Positions 29,903 through 40,542 of a stretch of 64,000 bases of DNA are shown here, one piece after another. Below the pieces are notes generated by a model. That model was given only the letters and a program-made list of their open reading frames with translations. It did not search any database and had not been told where the DNA came from. Within the stretch, counting starts at the first letter, position 1. Each line of letters starts with the position of its first letter. A program made the translations under genes and the position numbers. This DNA is from Sphingomonas alba (lineage in GTDB: Bacteria > Pseudomonadota > Alphaproteobacteria > Sphingomonadales > Sphingomonadaceae), in contig NZ_JAMGBD010000001.1 in assembly GCF_023516555.1 (NCBI RefSeq), forward strand, positions 992,001 to 1,056,000. The letters are read 5' to 3'.

Positions 29903-31291
29903 TTACTGATTGTTTTGCCGATTGAGGAAACGAGGAATGTCGAGCGGCTCCCGGCGGAAGCTCGGCATCGGCTCGTCGCCCTCGCCCTGCGCCTGCGCAG
30001 CGCCACGCGCGATGTTCGACATACGCTCAAACAGGGTGCCGCTTTCGCGGGCGATCTTCGGCGCGTCCTCGGCGTCCGAAGTCTCTTCGACCGGAGTGTC
30101 GAGCTCCATCACTTCATCCGCCGGAGGAGCGATCGGCGCGGCACCGACCGGCTGGGTGAGGATGTCGTCATTGTCGAGCACCAGCTCGTCCGTCTCGTCT
30201 TCTTCCGTCAGCTCCAGCGGCTCATCGTCGATCGCTGCGGACGCCGGCGCCGGGGTCACAGCGACCGGGGCCGCGCGCGGTGTCGGGAAGCTGAACACCT
30301 TACCCGGCTGCGGCTGGGTCGCGGCGTCGGCCTCGATGCCAGTGGCGACGACCGAGACGCGGATCTTGCCGCCGAGGTCGTCATTGAACGCCGAGCCCCA
30401 GATGATGTTGGCGTCGGGATCGACCAATTCCTTGATGTGGCTGGCGGCCTCGTCAACCTCCATCAGGCGCATGTCCTCGCCGCCAGTGATCGAGATGATG
30501 ACGCCCTTGGCACCCTTCATGCTGACACCGTCGAGCAGCGGGTTCGAGATCGCCTTTTCTGCGGCCTCGATGGCGCGATTTTCGCCAGCGGCTTCGCCGG
30601 TGCCCATCATCGCCTTGCCCATCTCGCCCATCACCGAGCGGACGTCGGCGAAATCGAGGTTGATGAGGCCCGGCATGACCATAAGGTCGGTGATGCCGCG
30701 CACGCCCTGCTGCAGCACCTCATCGGCCATTTCGAACGCTTCCTTGAAGGTCGTTTCAGAATTGGCGAGGCGGAACAGGTTCTGGTTGGGGATGACAATC
30801 AAGGTGTCGACGTGCTGCTGCAGCTCGCTGATGCCGGCCTCGGCCGAGCGGCTGCGGCGCGCGCCTTCGAACGCGAACGGCTTGGTGACGACACCGACAG
30901 TCAGGATGCCCTTGTCGCGCGCCGCCTTGGCGATGACCGGGGCAGCGCCGGTGCCCGTGCCGCCGCCCATGCCGGCGGCGATGAAGCACATGTGAGCGCC
31001 GTCCAGCGCCTTCTCGATTTCCTCCAACGTCTCTTCGGCGGCGGCGCGGCCGATCTCGGGTCGCGACCCGGCGCCGAGGCCCTGCGTGATCTTGAGGCCG
31101 AGCTGGATGCGGCGGTCGGCCGAGGAGGCATTGAGTGCCTGGGCGTCGGTGTTGGCGACGATGAAATCGACACCCTGAACGTCCCGGCGGATCATGTTGG
31201 CAATGGCGTTTCCGCCAGCGCCGCCGACGCCGATGACGCTGATCCGCGGCCGCAGTTCGTCGACCTCAGGACGGATGAAATCGATGCTCAT
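29903..31291 (-). CDS. ftsZ: Cell division GTPase FtsZ
   Basis: 462 residues. GTP-binding signature GGGTGTG near residue 105, T7 loop [11 protein letters not shown], and the conserved C-terminal peptide DIPRFLNRQ for FtsA and regulator binding. About 140 residues of acidic linker precede it, long as in alphaproteobacteria. Unlike the usual order it is not next to ftsA: an MFS gene lies between. It must rely partly on a promoter in 31292-31466. Confidence 0.98.
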   Translation of the reverse strand: MSIDFIRPEVDELRPRISVIGVGGAGGNAIANMIRRDVQGVDFIVANTDAQALNASSADRRIQLGLKITQGLGAGSRPEIGRAAAEETLEEIEKALDGAHMCFIAAGMGGGTGTGAAPVIAKAARDKGILTVGVVTKPFAFEGARRSRSAEAGISELQQHVDTLIVIPNQNLFRLANSETTFKEAFEMADEVLQQGVRGITDLMVMPGLINLDFADVRSVMGEMGKAMMGTGEAAGENRAIEAAEKAISNPLLDGVSMKGAKGVIISITGGEDMRLMEVDEAASHIKELVDPDANIIWGSAFNDDLGGKIRVSVVATGIEADAATQPQPGKVFSFPTPRAAPVAVTPAPASAAIDDEPLELTEEDETDELVLDNDDILTQPVGAAPIAPPADEVMELDTPVEETSDAEDAPKIARESGTLFERMSNIARGAAQAQGEGDEPMPSFRREPLDIPRFLNRQNNQ

Positions 31292-31466
31292 GGGCTAAAC
31301 CCCCTCCCCTGCACGCAGTGCATTGAACTTAGGGGATGAATCTTTGAATCATCGCGAGTCGCACCACAAGCGAAAAAGTTAACCGTGGTGAAAAAAAACG
31401 GTGGATTGTGCCCCTTCAGACTCACCGTGATTCAGATTGGGACAAGGTTAATCGAAAGCGGAACAA
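31292..31466 (-). promoter_or_regulatory. ftsZ upstream region
   Basis: 175 bp without a gene, more AT-rich than its surroundings, between MFS and ftsZ. It probably holds the ftsZ promoter. TTAACC at 31379-31384 resembles half of a CtrA site (TTAA-N7-TTAA), but the second half reads GAAA, so I give this little weight. An A8 run follows at 31391. Confidence 0.4.
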
Positions 31467-32708
31467 TTAGCCCCGCCGCGCATCCCAATCGATCTCCCGG
31501 ATTTCGGGCAACAGGAATGCCCACCAAAGTGCCCCGACGGCAGCGATGGCCGCGGTCAACAGAAAGGCACTCGTATAGCCGGCTCGATCGACGATTATGC
31601 CTGTGACGACCGGGCCAACGATGCCCGACAAATTGCCGAGCGCATTCTGAATTCCGACCCAACTACCGGACGCGCGCGGACCGGCATACATTTGCGCAAT
31701 GGCATAAAGGTTCATCGACAGCGCAGCGGTCGCGGCGCCGGCAAAGCTGAGAAGAATGCCGATTTCGAATGCGGTGTCCGCATAGGCCAGGCCGAGGATG
31801 GCGCCGGCGGCAAGCAGCTGGCTCAAAACCATCATCCATTTCCGGCACGCGGCTTCGGATCGGCCCGACCGCGTCCACCAGTCCGAGAAATGACCGTAGC
31901 CGAACGCGCAAGCGCCCTGAACGGCATACCCGAGCGAAGCAAGATAGGTCATCTCCGTGATGGTGAAGCCGCGCGACTTGGTGAGGTAAAGCGGCAGCCA
32001 GGCCAGCAGGAAGTAGAAGCAGTAATTGCCGAGAGCGTGAACAATAGAGATCGACCACAATGGCCATTGGCTCAGGAGGACGCGAGCCGGCACGCGCCGC
32101 TCATCCATATTCGCGACTTGAGCGGGCAGATTGCGAACCAGCGGCTGCCACGGGATCAACCAAAGCAAGGTCGCGAGACCGAATAGGAAGAACATCGTCC
32201 GCCAGCCCCAGCTGGCGACAATCAGGCCGCCCGCAAGCGTTCCAAGCGCGGGTCCCAGCGCGATACCCATGGCGAGCGCGGCGTTGGCGACCCCGCGCCG
32301 CTCCGCCGGAACGTGCCTGGCGACAATCTTCGATGCGCCGGGGAAAGCGATGCTTTCGCCAATGCCTAGCATGATGCGGAGCACGAGCAGCGACACGAAA
32401 CCGCCGACGAGACCCATCAACAGCGTGCTCGCCGCCCACAGGAGGATGCCAGCCGCGATCAACTTGTAGACCGAGAAGCGATCGCACAGCCAACCGGCGA
32501 AGAGCTGAACCGGTGCGTAAACCCAGAAGAAGGCGGAGACGGCGAGGCCGAAGTCGGTCGCACTTAACCCGAGTTCGCCTTTCATCACCGGGGCGGCAAC
32601 CGCAATTGCGCCGCGATCTACGTAGTTGAGGAAGACTGCGACGCCCAAAAGCAGGATCAGCGCGTTCCCGGCCGTCCGTACGGTCGCCCCTGTAGTTGCT
32701 GTCGCCAT
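31467..32708 (-). CDS. MFS transporter (anion:cation symporter type) between ftsA and ftsZ
   Basis: 413 residues, 12 membrane helices. Loop 2-3 has GWLCDRFSVYK (DRxG-like motif) and helix 4-5 GIGESIAFPGASK, as in the ACS group that carries sugar acids and other organic anions. The substrate is unknown. It interrupts the ftsA-ftsZ pair of the dcw cluster. Just upstream of the ATG there is no normal ribosome binding site, only G10 and two T. Confidence 0.9.
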   Translation of the reverse strand: MATATTGATVRTAGNALILLLGVAVFLNYVDRGAIAVAAPVMKGELGLSATDFGLAVSAFFWVYAPVQLFAGWLCDRFSVYKLIAAGILLWAASTLLMGLVGGFVSLLVLRIMLGIGESIAFPGASKIVARHVPAERRGVANAALAMGIALGPALGTLAGGLIVASWGWRTMFFLFGLATLLWLIPWQPLVRNLPAQVANMDERRVPARVLLSQWPLWSISIVHALGNYCFYFLLAWLPLYLTKSRGFTITEMTYLASLGYAVQGACAFGYGHFSDWWTRSGRSEAACRKWMMVLSQLLAAGAILGLAYADTAFEIGILLSFAGAATAALSMNLYAIAQMYAGPRASGSWVGIQNALGNLSGIVGPVVTGIIVDRAGYTSAFLLTAAIAAVGALWWAFLLPEIREIDWDARRG

Positions 32709-32710
32709 AA

Positions 32711-32720
32711 CCCCCCCCCC
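32711..32720 (-). promoter_or_regulatory. G10 tract in place of the MFS ribosome binding site
   Basis: Ten consecutive G on the coding strand, 2 nt before the MFS ATG and 10 nt after the ftsA stop. Such tracts change length by slippage in some bacteria; here a length change would alter spacing or pairing at translation start. Confidence 0.6.
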
Positions 32721-32730
32721 GGTTGACTGG

Positions 32731-33987
32731 CTAGAACCCGCCCTTCATGGCCGAGACCAGACGCCCCATGAAACCCTGCCCGGTCTTCTTTTCGATGACT
32801 GTGCCGAGTGCCAGGTCGCGCAAGTCTCCCGTGCCGCCTGCCGCAAGCATTGCCAGCCCGACCAACGTCGCGAAAGCGGGGCCGCTGTGCGCATCAGGGA
32901 GGCCGGTGATCGTCTTTGGACGCCCAACACGGACTGCACGCCCAAGCACACCCTGCATGTAGTCGGCGATGTTCTTGAGTTCGGCGCCGCCACCGGTCAG
33001 CACGACCTGGCGCCCGACGGGGCCAGTGAATCCTAGTCCCTTAAGGGCATTGTCGACCTGGTTGGTGAGCTCCTCGACGCGCTGGCGAATGACGGTCATC
33101 AGCTGGGCGCGGGTGATGCGCATCGGCTCGGTTCCGGCCTCCGCCCCCATTTGGTTGGCCTCGATCATCTCGTGATTGTCGCGAGGGCTCGTCATCGCCG
33201 AGCCGTAGAAACACTTCAGCCGCTCGGCATCGCGCCGCTGCACGCCGAAGGCGCAGGCGATGTCATCGCTGATGTCGCGAGCCCCGAGCGGGATTGAGCG
33301 GAGGCCGACAAGCATGCCGCCGACATGAAGCGAAACGTTGGTGACCTCGGCACCAAGCTCGACCAATGCGACGCCCAGCTCTCGCTCTTCCGGCGTCAGG
33401 CAAGCGAGCGCAGCCGCAACGGGCGAAGCCACGATGGCGCGGACACCGAGGTGCGCCGAGCGGATGACATAGTCGAGGTTGCGCAGCGGCGCCGGATCGG
33501 CGGCGATAACGTGAATGTCGACACCCAGTCGCTCGGCATGCAGGCCGATGGGCTGACGAACGCCCTCGACACCATCGATCGTATAAAGTGCAGGGTGGGC
33601 ATGAAGGACAACGCGGTCACCGCGATCGATCGCGGTGCGGCCGTGGCGGAGCAGCTCGGTAATGTCCGACTGTTCGATCTGGTGGCCGCCGAGCTCGACC
33701 TCGACGTTGGCGTCCTCGCTGGTCAGCCCGCCCGCGCCAAAGCTGGCCCAGACGTCATCGATAGTGACACCTGACATACGCTCGGCACTCTCGACTGTCT
33801 CGCGGACGGCGACTTCGCTGCCGTCAACGTCGGTGACGTAACCGCGCTTGACGCCCTGGCTCTCTCGCTGGCCTGAGCCGAGTACGCGCAGCCGCCCGTC
33901 CGCGTCGGGAGCGACGATCAAGGCACTGACCTTCGACGAGCCGATGTCGAGGGCGGTGATCAGGGGCTGCGAGGTGGGGTCGGCCAT
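32731..33987 (-). CDS. ftsA: Cell division actin-like protein FtsA
   Basis: 418 residues, tethers FtsZ to the membrane. LITALDIGSSKVSALI (phosphate 1), the SHS2 subdomain, phosphate 2 and adenosine motifs (LVELGAEVTNVSLHVGG, VVLTGGGAEL), and a C-terminal amphipathic helix (GFMGRLVSAMKGGF). ATG at 33987, 13 bp after ftsQ; weak ribosome binding site. Confidence 0.96.
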   Translation of the reverse strand: MADPTSQPLITALDIGSSKVSALIVAPDADGRLRVLGSGQRESQGVKRGYVTDVDGSEVAVRETVESAERMSGVTIDDVWASFGAGGLTSEDANVEVELGGHQIEQSDITELLRHGRTAIDRGDRVVLHAHPALYTIDGVEGVRQPIGLHAERLGVDIHVIAADPAPLRNLDYVIRSAHLGVRAIVASPVAAALACLTPEERELGVALVELGAEVTNVSLHVGGMLVGLRSIPLGARDISDDIACAFGVQRRDAERLKCFYGSAMTSPRDNHEMIEANQMGAEAGTEPMRITRAQLMTVIRQRVEELTNQVDNALKGLGFTGPVGRQVVLTGGGAELKNIADYMQGVLGRAVRVGRPKTITGLPDAHSGPAFATLVGLAMLAAGGTGDLRDLALGTVIEKKTGQGFMGRLVSAMKGGF

Positions 33988-34000
33988 TCGGTTTACGGTA

Positions 34001-34888
34001 CTAACTCTGGTTCTTTGTTTCGGGAACGATCGGCTCGCCCGGCGCGCGCGGCAGGCGGACGACCATCTTGCCCGGAATGCGAAGGTCGATGCGAAGGATT
34101 CCGCGTCCGAGCAAGCCTGCCGATTTGTCGAGTTTCGCGAACTTGGCAAGTGCCGCTTTTGCGTCGGCCTGTCCCTCCGGCAGCGCGACGGTCTCACCGG
34201 ATTGGAAATTGAGGTCCCAGCGACGACGGCCAACCCAGGTCGCCGATTCCAGCTGCGGCCCAAGCGTCGGCGCGCCCTGGAGCAGCGCCTGCAGGTTGCG
34301 ACTCTGCGCGTTTGCGCCTGGCCCGATCAGCAAGGGCAGGTCTGGCATGGCACTGATCGGAACGCGGTCGAGGACGACGCCCTCCGCATCGATCAGCGAC
34401 AGCTTGCTGCTGTCCTGCCAGATTGCCGTCGGCTTCCGCTCGATAATGTCGATGACCAGTGTGTCAGGCAGGCGGCGCGAGACGCGCGCGTCCTTGACCC
34501 AGCCATATTGGAGCAGCCGCTCGCGGATGGCGGCGACGTCGACGAGCGGCATGGCCATGCTCTTCTGGTCGAGCGCGATTTGATAGACCGGTTTGCGGTC
34601 CATGCGATGCACGCCCTGGACATCGACGCTGCGCACGCGGAAACCGGCGTCGCCGATGGCCTCGCCGGCGGCCAAACCTGCCTTGGCCGGAATATCGAGG
34701 GCCACCAGGGTCACCGCCACCGCCGCCGCAGCGAACAGGCCGAATGCCCAACGGGCCAGCCGGTTGGCGCTGTCCTGCTGCACCGGCAGCTTGTCGACGA
34801 GCTTCCTGGGAACCGTGACCTTGCCGCGCGCAGGCTTGCCGCGCTTCCGCCCGCTGCCCGATCCACGCCGGACGTGGGCCGCACTCAT
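34001..34888 (-). CDS. ftsQ: Cell division protein FtsQ
   Basis: 295 residues. Basic cytoplasmic tail, one membrane helix (ARWAFGLFAAAAVAVTLVALDI), POTRA domain (FRVRSVDVQGVHRMDRKPVY), then the FtsQ beta domain. Overlaps the ddlB stop by 4 bp (ATGA). Part of the divisome bridge between cytoplasmic and wall-synthesis proteins. Confidence 0.95.
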   Translation of the reverse strand: MSAAHVRRGSGSGRKRGKPARGKVTVPRKLVDKLPVQQDSANRLARWAFGLFAAAAVAVTLVALDIPAKAGLAAGEAIGDAGFRVRSVDVQGVHRMDRKPVYQIALDQKSMAMPLVDVAAIRERLLQYGWVKDARVSRRLPDTLVIDIIERKPTAIWQDSSKLSLIDAEGVVLDRVPISAMPDLPLLIGPGANAQSRNLQALLQGAPTLGPQLESATWVGRRRWDLNFQSGETVALPEGQADAKAALAKFAKLDKSAGLLGRGILRIDLRIPGKMVVRLPRAPGEPIVPETKNQS

Positions 34889-35853
34889 CCAGCCGCGCCC
34901 TCCAGCGCCCTGGCATTTTGCGCCGCGTCGTCGAGTGCTTCGGCGATCAGACGTTCGACCAGTTCGCCATATTCAATTCCGCGCTGGCGGGCCTGCTCGG
35001 GAACCAGGCTCAAGGGCGTCATGCCGGGCTGGGTGTTGACCTCGAGGAGGTAGATGCCCTCCTCGCCCTGCTCTTCATCCCAACGGAAGTCGGAGCGCGA
35101 CGCGCCCTTGCAGCCAAGCAATTTGTGCGCGCGGGCGGCCATGTCCATCATCGCCTTGGCGATATTGTCGGGGACCTCCGCCGGGCAGACATGTTCCGTC
35201 AGTCCATCGGTATATTTGCTGTCATAGTCGTAGAAACCGACCTTGGGCTTCAGCTCGGTGACGCAGAGCGCCTCCCCGCCGATGACTGCCACCGTCAACT
35301 CGTGGCCCTTGATGAAGGGCTCGGCGAGCAAATGGTCGAAATGCTTCCACGGGCCTTCGACATCGCGACCGATCGGGTTGCCGTAATTGCTGTCGTTGGT
35401 GACGATGGCGACACCGACGGACGAGCCCTCGTTGACCGGCTTCAGCACGTAGGGTCGCGCCATCGGATCGCCGTCGTAGAGCGTGTCGCTCTCAACCACC
35501 TTACCTTTGGGCATGCGGATGCCGCCGGGGACCAGCACCATCTTGGTCAGTTCCTTGTCGATGGCGATCACCGAGGTTTCGAGTCCGCTGTGCGTATAAG
35601 GGATCTGCATCAGGTCGAGCATGCCCTGAACCGTGCCGTCCTCGCCGGGAGTGCCGTGCAGCGCGTTGAAGACAACGTCGGGGCGTATGGCTGTCAGGAC
35701 TGAGGCGACATTGCGGTCCATGTCGACCGCCGTGACGTTCGACCAGCCGCGGCCGCGCAGCGCTTCGACCACACCCTGGCCGCTGGTCAGGGAGACTTCG
35801 CGTTCGGACGACCAGCCGCCCATCAGCACCACGACGTTCAGGTCCTTATTCAC
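34885..35853 (-). CDS. ddlB: D-alanine--D-alanine ligase
   Basis: 322 residues, ATP-grasp. N-terminal VVVLMGGWSSEREVSLTSG, ALHGTPGEDG, and C-terminal LLEVNTQPGMT metal-binding loop. Makes the D-Ala-D-Ala dipeptide for MurF. GTG start, 3 bp after murB. Confidence 0.96.
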   Translation of the reverse strand: MNKDLNVVVLMGGWSSEREVSLTSGQGVVEALRGRGWSNVTAVDMDRNVASVLTAIRPDVVFNALHGTPGEDGTVQGMLDLMQIPYTHSGLETSVIAIDKELTKMVLVPGGIRMPKGKVVESDTLYDGDPMARPYVLKPVNEGSSVGVAIVTNDSNYGNPIGRDVEGPWKHFDHLLAEPFIKGHELTVAVIGGEALCVTELKPKVGFYDYDSKYTDGLTEHVCPAEVPDNIAKAMMDMAARAHKLLGCKGASRSDFRWDEEQGEEGIYLLEVNTQPGMTPLSLVPEQARQRGIEYGELVERLIAEALDDAAQNARALEGAAG

Positions 35854-35856
35854 CGG

Positions 35857-36753
35857 TCATTCCACTCCGACGCGCTGGATTTCCCATTCCAGCTGAATGT
35901 TGGTTTTCTCCATCACGCGGCGGCGCACTTCCTCGCCGAGCGCTTCGATATCGCTAGAGGTCGCCGAGCCCGTGTTCAAAAGAAAATTGCAGTGTTTTTC
36001 CGAAACTTGCGCACCGCCCAGCGTCATTCCGCGGCAGCCCGCCGCATCGACCAAAGCCCAGGCCTTGTGGCCCGGCGGATTCCTGAAGGTCGACCCGCCG
36101 GTGCGGCTACGGAGCGGCTGCGATTCCTCGCGGGCACGAGCGATGGCATCCATCTCGGCACCAATGGCCTCCGGCTGGCCCGGCGTGCCGCGGAAGACGG
36201 CAGAAAGGACCACCGCGCCTTCGGGCAATTCGGAATGACGGTAGGTGTAGCCGAGCCGTTCGGCGGGCCATTTCTCGACGGTGCCGTCGCGAAGCGCAAC
36301 GCGGCAGGACAGGAGGATATCGCAGACCTCGCGTCCGTAGGCGCCGCCGTTCATTCGAACGAAACCGCCGACCGTTCCGGGGATGCCGCGCAGGAATTCG
36401 AGCCCGGCGACGCCAGCGTCACGCGCTGTCGACGACACGAGAATGCCGCTCGCGCCCCCGCCGCATTGCAGCGTGGTTTCGTCGAGCCGGTCGATCTTCG
36501 CAAAAGCCTTGCCGAGACGGACGACCACGCCAGGCACGCCGCCGTCGCGAACGATCATATTGGAGCCTAAGCCCAGCGCCATCACCGGGACATCGGGATC
36601 AAGTTGGCGAAGGAAATCGACGAGGTCGGCTTCGTCCGCAGGTTCGAACAGCCATTCGGCATTTCCGCCGGACTTGAACCAGACCAGCGGCGCGAGCGGG
36701 GCATCACTTTTGAGCTTGCCCTTCACCTGCGGCAGCTCGGCGATAGAGCTCAT
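35857..36753 (-). CDS. murB: UDP-N-acetylenolpyruvoylglucosamine reductase
   Basis: 298 residues, FAD enzyme. [51 protein letters not shown] are the FAD and substrate motifs. It lacks the Tyr loop of type I enzymes, so it is type II. Start at 36753 overlaps the murC stop (ATGA). Confidence 0.96.
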   Translation of the reverse strand: MSSIAELPQVKGKLKSDAPLAPLVWFKSGGNAEWLFEPADEADLVDFLRQLDPDVPVMALGLGSNMIVRDGGVPGVVVRLGKAFAKIDRLDETTLQCGGGASGILVSSTARDAGVAGLEFLRGIPGTVGGFVRMNGGAYGREVCDILLSCRVALRDGTVEKWPAERLGYTYRHSELPEGAVVLSAVFRGTPGQPEAIGAEMDAIARAREESQPLRSRTGGSTFRNPPGHKAWALVDAAGCRGMTLGGAQVSEKHCNFLLNTGSATSSDIEALGEEVRRRVMEKTNIQLEWEIQRVGVE

Positions 36754-38168
36754 TTCTTGCTCTTCCGCGCCTTGGCGATGCCGTCGGCCAGGCCAGCAGC
36801 CCATTTGGTGATGTCGCCGGCGCCAAGGCAGAGGATCATGTCGCCGTCGGCGGCGATGTCGCGGAGCGACGAGGCGAGATCGTCGGCGCTCTCCACCAGT
36901 TTCACCATGCGGTGGCCATGGACGCGAAGGCCCTCCGCCAACGCGGCGCTATCGACGCCCTCGATCGGTTCCTCGCCAGCGGGATAGACGGGGGCGACCA
37001 TGACGATGTCGGCATCGTTGAAGGCGTTCTGAAAGTCGTCCATCAGCGCCTGCAGCCGAGTGTAGCGATGGGGCTGAACGACGGCGATGACGCGTCCTTC
37101 GGCGCTCTCCCGCGCGGCGGATAGCACTGCGCGGATTTCGACCGGATGGTGGGCGTAGTCGTCGATGACGATCGCGCCATCGACGTCGCCGACGCGGGTG
37201 AAGCGGCGCTTGACGCCATCGAACTTCTCAAAGCCGCGGGCGATGGCGGCATCGTCCATGCCGAGTTCGATTCCGACGGCGATGGCGGCAAGCGCGTTTA
37301 GCACATTGTGGCGCCCCGGCATCGGCATGCGAATGCCGGTGATTGAGCGCCGCGAGCCATCGCGTTCGAGGATGACGGCATCGAACTGCGAGCCGCCATC
37401 GACAACTTCGACATTATCGGCCCGCAGGTCGGCAAGGGCGGAGAAGCCATAGGTTACGATACGCCGGTCGCGGATGCGCCCGATCAAGCCTTGTACGTCC
37501 GGGTCGTCGATGCACATGACTGCAAGGCCGTAGAAGGGAACGTTCTCGATGAACTCGACGAAGGCGTCCTTGGCGCGGTCGAAATCGCCATAATGTTCGA
37601 GATGCTCGGGATCGACATTGGTGACGACGGCGATGGTGCCGTCAAGCCGCAGGAAGCTGCCGTCGCTCTCGTCGGCCTCGACCACCATCCAGTCGGATTT
37701 GCCGAGGCGCGCGTTGGAGCCGTAGCGGTTGATGATGCCGCCGTTGATGACGGTGGGGTCGATCCCGCCGGCGTCAAGCAGGCAGGCGATCATCGAGGTC
37801 GTCGTCGTTTTCCCGTGGGTGCCGGCGACGGCGATCGTCTTCTGCATCCGCATCAGCTCGGCGAGCATTTCGGCACGGCGGACACGCGGCAGCCGGCGCT
37901 CGACCGCAGCAGCGATCTCGGGGTTGTTTTCCTTGATCGCGGTCGAGCAGACGATGACGGTGGCATCGCCGAGATTGCCGGCGTCATGACCGATTGAGAC
38001 GGGAATGCCGGCCTTCCGCAGTTTCTCGACCACGTAGCTGTCGGCCTGGTCGGAGCCCTGCACCTTGTAGCCGAGCTGATGCATGACTTCAGCGATGCCG
38101 GACATGCCGATGCCGCCGATTCCGACGAAATGGATCGTACCGATGTCAGTGCCCAAAGCCTTCATCAT
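36750..38168 (-). CDS. murC: UDP-N-acetylmuramate--L-alanine ligase
   Basis: 472 residues, Mur ligase. N-terminal [19 protein letters not shown] loop [13 protein letters not shown], and C-terminal domain with [12 protein letters not shown]. Adds the first residue of the stem peptide. ATGA overlaps on both sides. Confidence 0.97.
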   Translation of the reverse strand: MMKALGTDIGTIHFVGIGGIGMSGIAEVMHQLGYKVQGSDQADSYVVEKLRKAGIPVSIGHDAGNLGDATVIVCSTAIKENNPEIAAAVERRLPRVRRAEMLAELMRMQKTIAVAGTHGKTTTTSMIACLLDAGGIDPTVINGGIINRYGSNARLGKSDWMVVEADESDGSFLRLDGTIAVVTNVDPEHLEHYGDFDRAKDAFVEFIENVPFYGLAVMCIDDPDVQGLIGRIRDRRIVTYGFSALADLRADNVEVVDGGSQFDAVILERDGSRRSITGIRMPMPGRHNVLNALAAIAVGIELGMDDAAIARGFEKFDGVKRRFTRVGDVDGAIVIDDYAHHPVEIRAVLSAARESAEGRVIAVVQPHRYTRLQALMDDFQNAFNDADIVMVAPVYPAGEEPIEGVDSAALAEGLRVHGHRMVKLVESADDLASSLRDIAADGDMILCLGAGDITKWAAGLADGIAKARKSKK

Positions 38169-39319
38169 GCCGGGACGCCGTTCGTGACGGTTTCGGGAGC
38201 GGTGCGAGCGGCAAGTCCGACGGGGATCGGCGACAGCCCGCCGCCGATGCGTTCGACCAGGTCGGCAAGGTCGCGAGCGGCGTTGGGGCGACCGACGGAC
38301 AGCGAGCGCGCCGCGGCATTGGCCAACGCCTGCGGGTCCTGGGCCAGTGCCTCGATCTGGCGCGCCAGTGCTTCGGGCGTGAATTCCGGCTGCGGGATCA
38401 TGCGGGCGCCGCCAGCCTTGGCCATTTCGCGCGCATTGGCGGTCTGGTGATCGTCGGTGGCGATCGGCAGTGGCACCAGGATCGCAGGGCGCCCCGCCGC
38501 CGTAAGCTCGGCAATGGTCGATGCTCCGGCGCGCGCGATGACGAGATGCGCGTCGGCGATCTTGTCAGGCATGTCGGTGATATAGGTCATCAGCTCGGCG
38601 GGAATGCCGAGCTCCGCATAGCGGGCGCGGACCTGGTCGATGTCGTCGGGCCGGCACTGCTGGACGATCTGCAACCGGTGACGCAATGACGGCCCGAGCA
38701 GGCCGAGGCCTTCCGGGACGACCTGGCCGAGAATCGTCGCGCCCTGGCTGCCGCCGGTGATCAGGATCTTGAGCGGCGCATAATCGTCGAATGGCGGCAG
38801 CGGCGCCTCGCCCAATCGAGCGACCTCCTCGCGGACCGGGTTGCCGACCAGCACTGTCTTCTTGGCGTAAGCAGGCTTCAGCCGGTCGACCTGGTCGTAG
38901 GCGGTGGCGATCGCTTCCGCCTCGCCCGCAAGCAACCGATTGACGCGCCCAAGCACGGCATTCTGCTCATGCAGGATCGTCGGCACCTTGAGCGAACTCG
39001 CCGCCAGCAGCGACGGAAACGCGGGATAGCCCCCGAAGCCGACGACAACGTCAAGACGGAAGCTGCGATAAAGCTTCTTCGCCTCGCGCCGTCCAGCGAT
39101 GACCGAGCCTACCGCCTTCAACCATGAGAGCGGCCCGCCACCGGTCCGGCCAGCCGGCAGCACGTGCACCGGCACATCCTCGAACAGGCCGGGAATCTTC
39201 GCGCCGCGCGCGTCGGTGACAAGGCCGACGCCATAACCGCGCGCCTTTAGCTCCGCGGCAAGCGCATGGGCTGGGACCATGTGACCGCCGGTTCCTCCGG
39301 CGGCAAGAATGACGTTCAT
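38165..39319 (-). CDS. murG: UDP-GlcNAc:lipid I N-acetylglucosaminyltransferase
   Basis: 384 residues, GT28 family. Makes lipid II at the inner membrane. [14 protein letters not shown] at the N-terminus, [21 protein letters not shown], and the donor-site [21 protein letters not shown]. Confidence 0.97.
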   Translation of the reverse strand: MNVILAAGGTGGHMVPAHALAAELKARGYGVGLVTDARGAKIPGLFEDVPVHVLPAGRTGGGPLSWLKAVGSVIAGRREAKKLYRSFRLDVVVGFGGYPAFPSLLAASSLKVPTILHEQNAVLGRVNRLLAGEAEAIATAYDQVDRLKPAYAKKTVLVGNPVREEVARLGEAPLPPFDDYAPLKILITGGSQGATILGQVVPEGLGLLGPSLRHRLQIVQQCRPDDIDQVRARYAELGIPAELMTYITDMPDKIADAHLVIARAGASTIAELTAAGRPAILVPLPIATDDHQTANAREMAKAGGARMIPQPEFTPEALARQIEALAQDPQALANAAARSLSVGRPNAARDLADLVERIGGGLSPIPVGLAARTAPETVTNGVPA

Positions 39320-40542
39320 CCGGCTACGGCCTCACCGCTCCATTTAACCACATAGGGCGAGCGCGTGAGATACGGATTTCTGCGCGTGAAGGCGAGCAGC
39401 AATCCCATGCCGATGGAGAGCGCCAGCATCGAGCTGCCGCCATAGGAGATGAACGGCAGGGTCATGCCCTTTGATGGGGCGATCTGGACGTTGACTGCCA
39501 TGTTGATCAGCGCCTGCAGCCCGAACTCGATGACGAGACCGGCAGCGGCGAGGATGGCAAAGGGCGATTCCTCATCGAGCAATTTGACGAGCACCCGGCC
39601 GACGATGGCGAGGTAGAGGCAGGCGATGGCGAGACAGGCAATGAGGCCGAACTCCTCGCCGATGACCGAGAAGATGTAATCGGTATGCGGCTCGGGCAGG
39701 CCGAACTTCCGCGTGCCACCGCCCGGCCCCATGCCGAAGAGGCCGCCGGCAGTCAGCGTCCGCATGGCATTGTCGGTCTGGAATGTATCACCCTGGCCGA
39801 ACAGGAAGCCGTCGATGCGGACGGTTGCGACGTCATAGGTGAAGTAGGCGATGATGACGCCGAGGACCGCCGCGACGCCAAGGCCGATGAGCAGCCGCAT
39901 GCGAAGACCGGCGAGCGCCAGCATGGCGATCCAGACGCTGGCGAAGATGATGGTCGAGCCGAAGTCGGGCTGCTTCATCAACAGGAAGGCGACGATGCCG
40001 GTTAGCACCGCCGACAGCGGGAAGACCGGCAGGCTCTTGTCGCTCTGTCTGAGGCTCAGGAGCCATGCGAGCGCAACGACGAAGAACGGCTTGAGGAATT
40101 CGGACGGCTGCAGCTGGCCGACCCCGATGTTGAGCCAGCGGACGGCACCGTTCTTCTCCTCACCGATGACCGGCACCAGCGCCAGCAACGCCAGGAAGAT
40201 GACGGCTCCGACAACACAGAGGCGGCGGAGCTTGTCGCGTGGCATCATCGAAATGCCGATCATGACCGGCAGCGAGGCGCCGATCCAGATGATCTGGCGG
40301 TAGAAATAATGGAGTTCGTTGAAGCGGACGTTACCACCCGAATAGCGCTGACCGGCGGCCGGCGACGCGGCGGCGACGGCGATCAGGCCGATGCCGATCA
40401 GCACCGCGACGAGCAGCAGCAGGACGCGGTCGATTTCCCAAAACCAGCGGCCAATCGGCGAGCGGTCGGAGCGGCCGTAACGGCTCGGATCCAACAACTC
40501 CGCCTTGGCCCTTATGCTGCGCGAAATCCCTGCCGCGGTCAT
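39316..40542 (-). CDS. ftsW: SEDS-family septal glycan polymerase FtsW
   Basis: 408 residues, about ten membrane helices. NIGVGQLQPSEFLKPFF, SVIGEEFGLI and LPFISYGGSSMLALSIGMGLL are SEDS signatures. Works with FtsI to polymerise septal peptidoglycan. Confidence 0.96.
   Translation of the reverse strand: MTAAGISRSIRAKAELLDPSRYGRSDRSPIGRWFWEIDRVLLLLVAVLIGIGLIAVAAASPAAGQRYSGGNVRFNELHYFYRQIIWIGASLPVMIGISMMPRDKLRRLCVVGAVIFLALLALVPVIGEEKNGAVRWLNIGVGQLQPSEFLKPFFVVALAWLLSLRQSDKSLPVFPLSAVLTGIVAFLLMKQPDFGSTIIFASVWIAMLALAGLRMRLLIGLGVAAVLGVIIAYFTYDVATVRIDGFLFGQGDTFQTDNAMRTLTAGGLFGMGPGGGTRKFGLPEPHTDYIFSVIGEEFGLIACLAIACLYLAIVGRVLVKLLDEESPFAILAAAGLVIEFGLQALINMAVNVQIAPSKGMTLPFISYGGSSMLALSIGMGLLLAFTRRNPYLTRSPYVVKWSGEAVAG

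Noticed and set aside
31379-31395. CtrA binding site upstream of ftsZ
   Set aside because: Only one half-site (TTAACC) is present; the second half reads GAAA.
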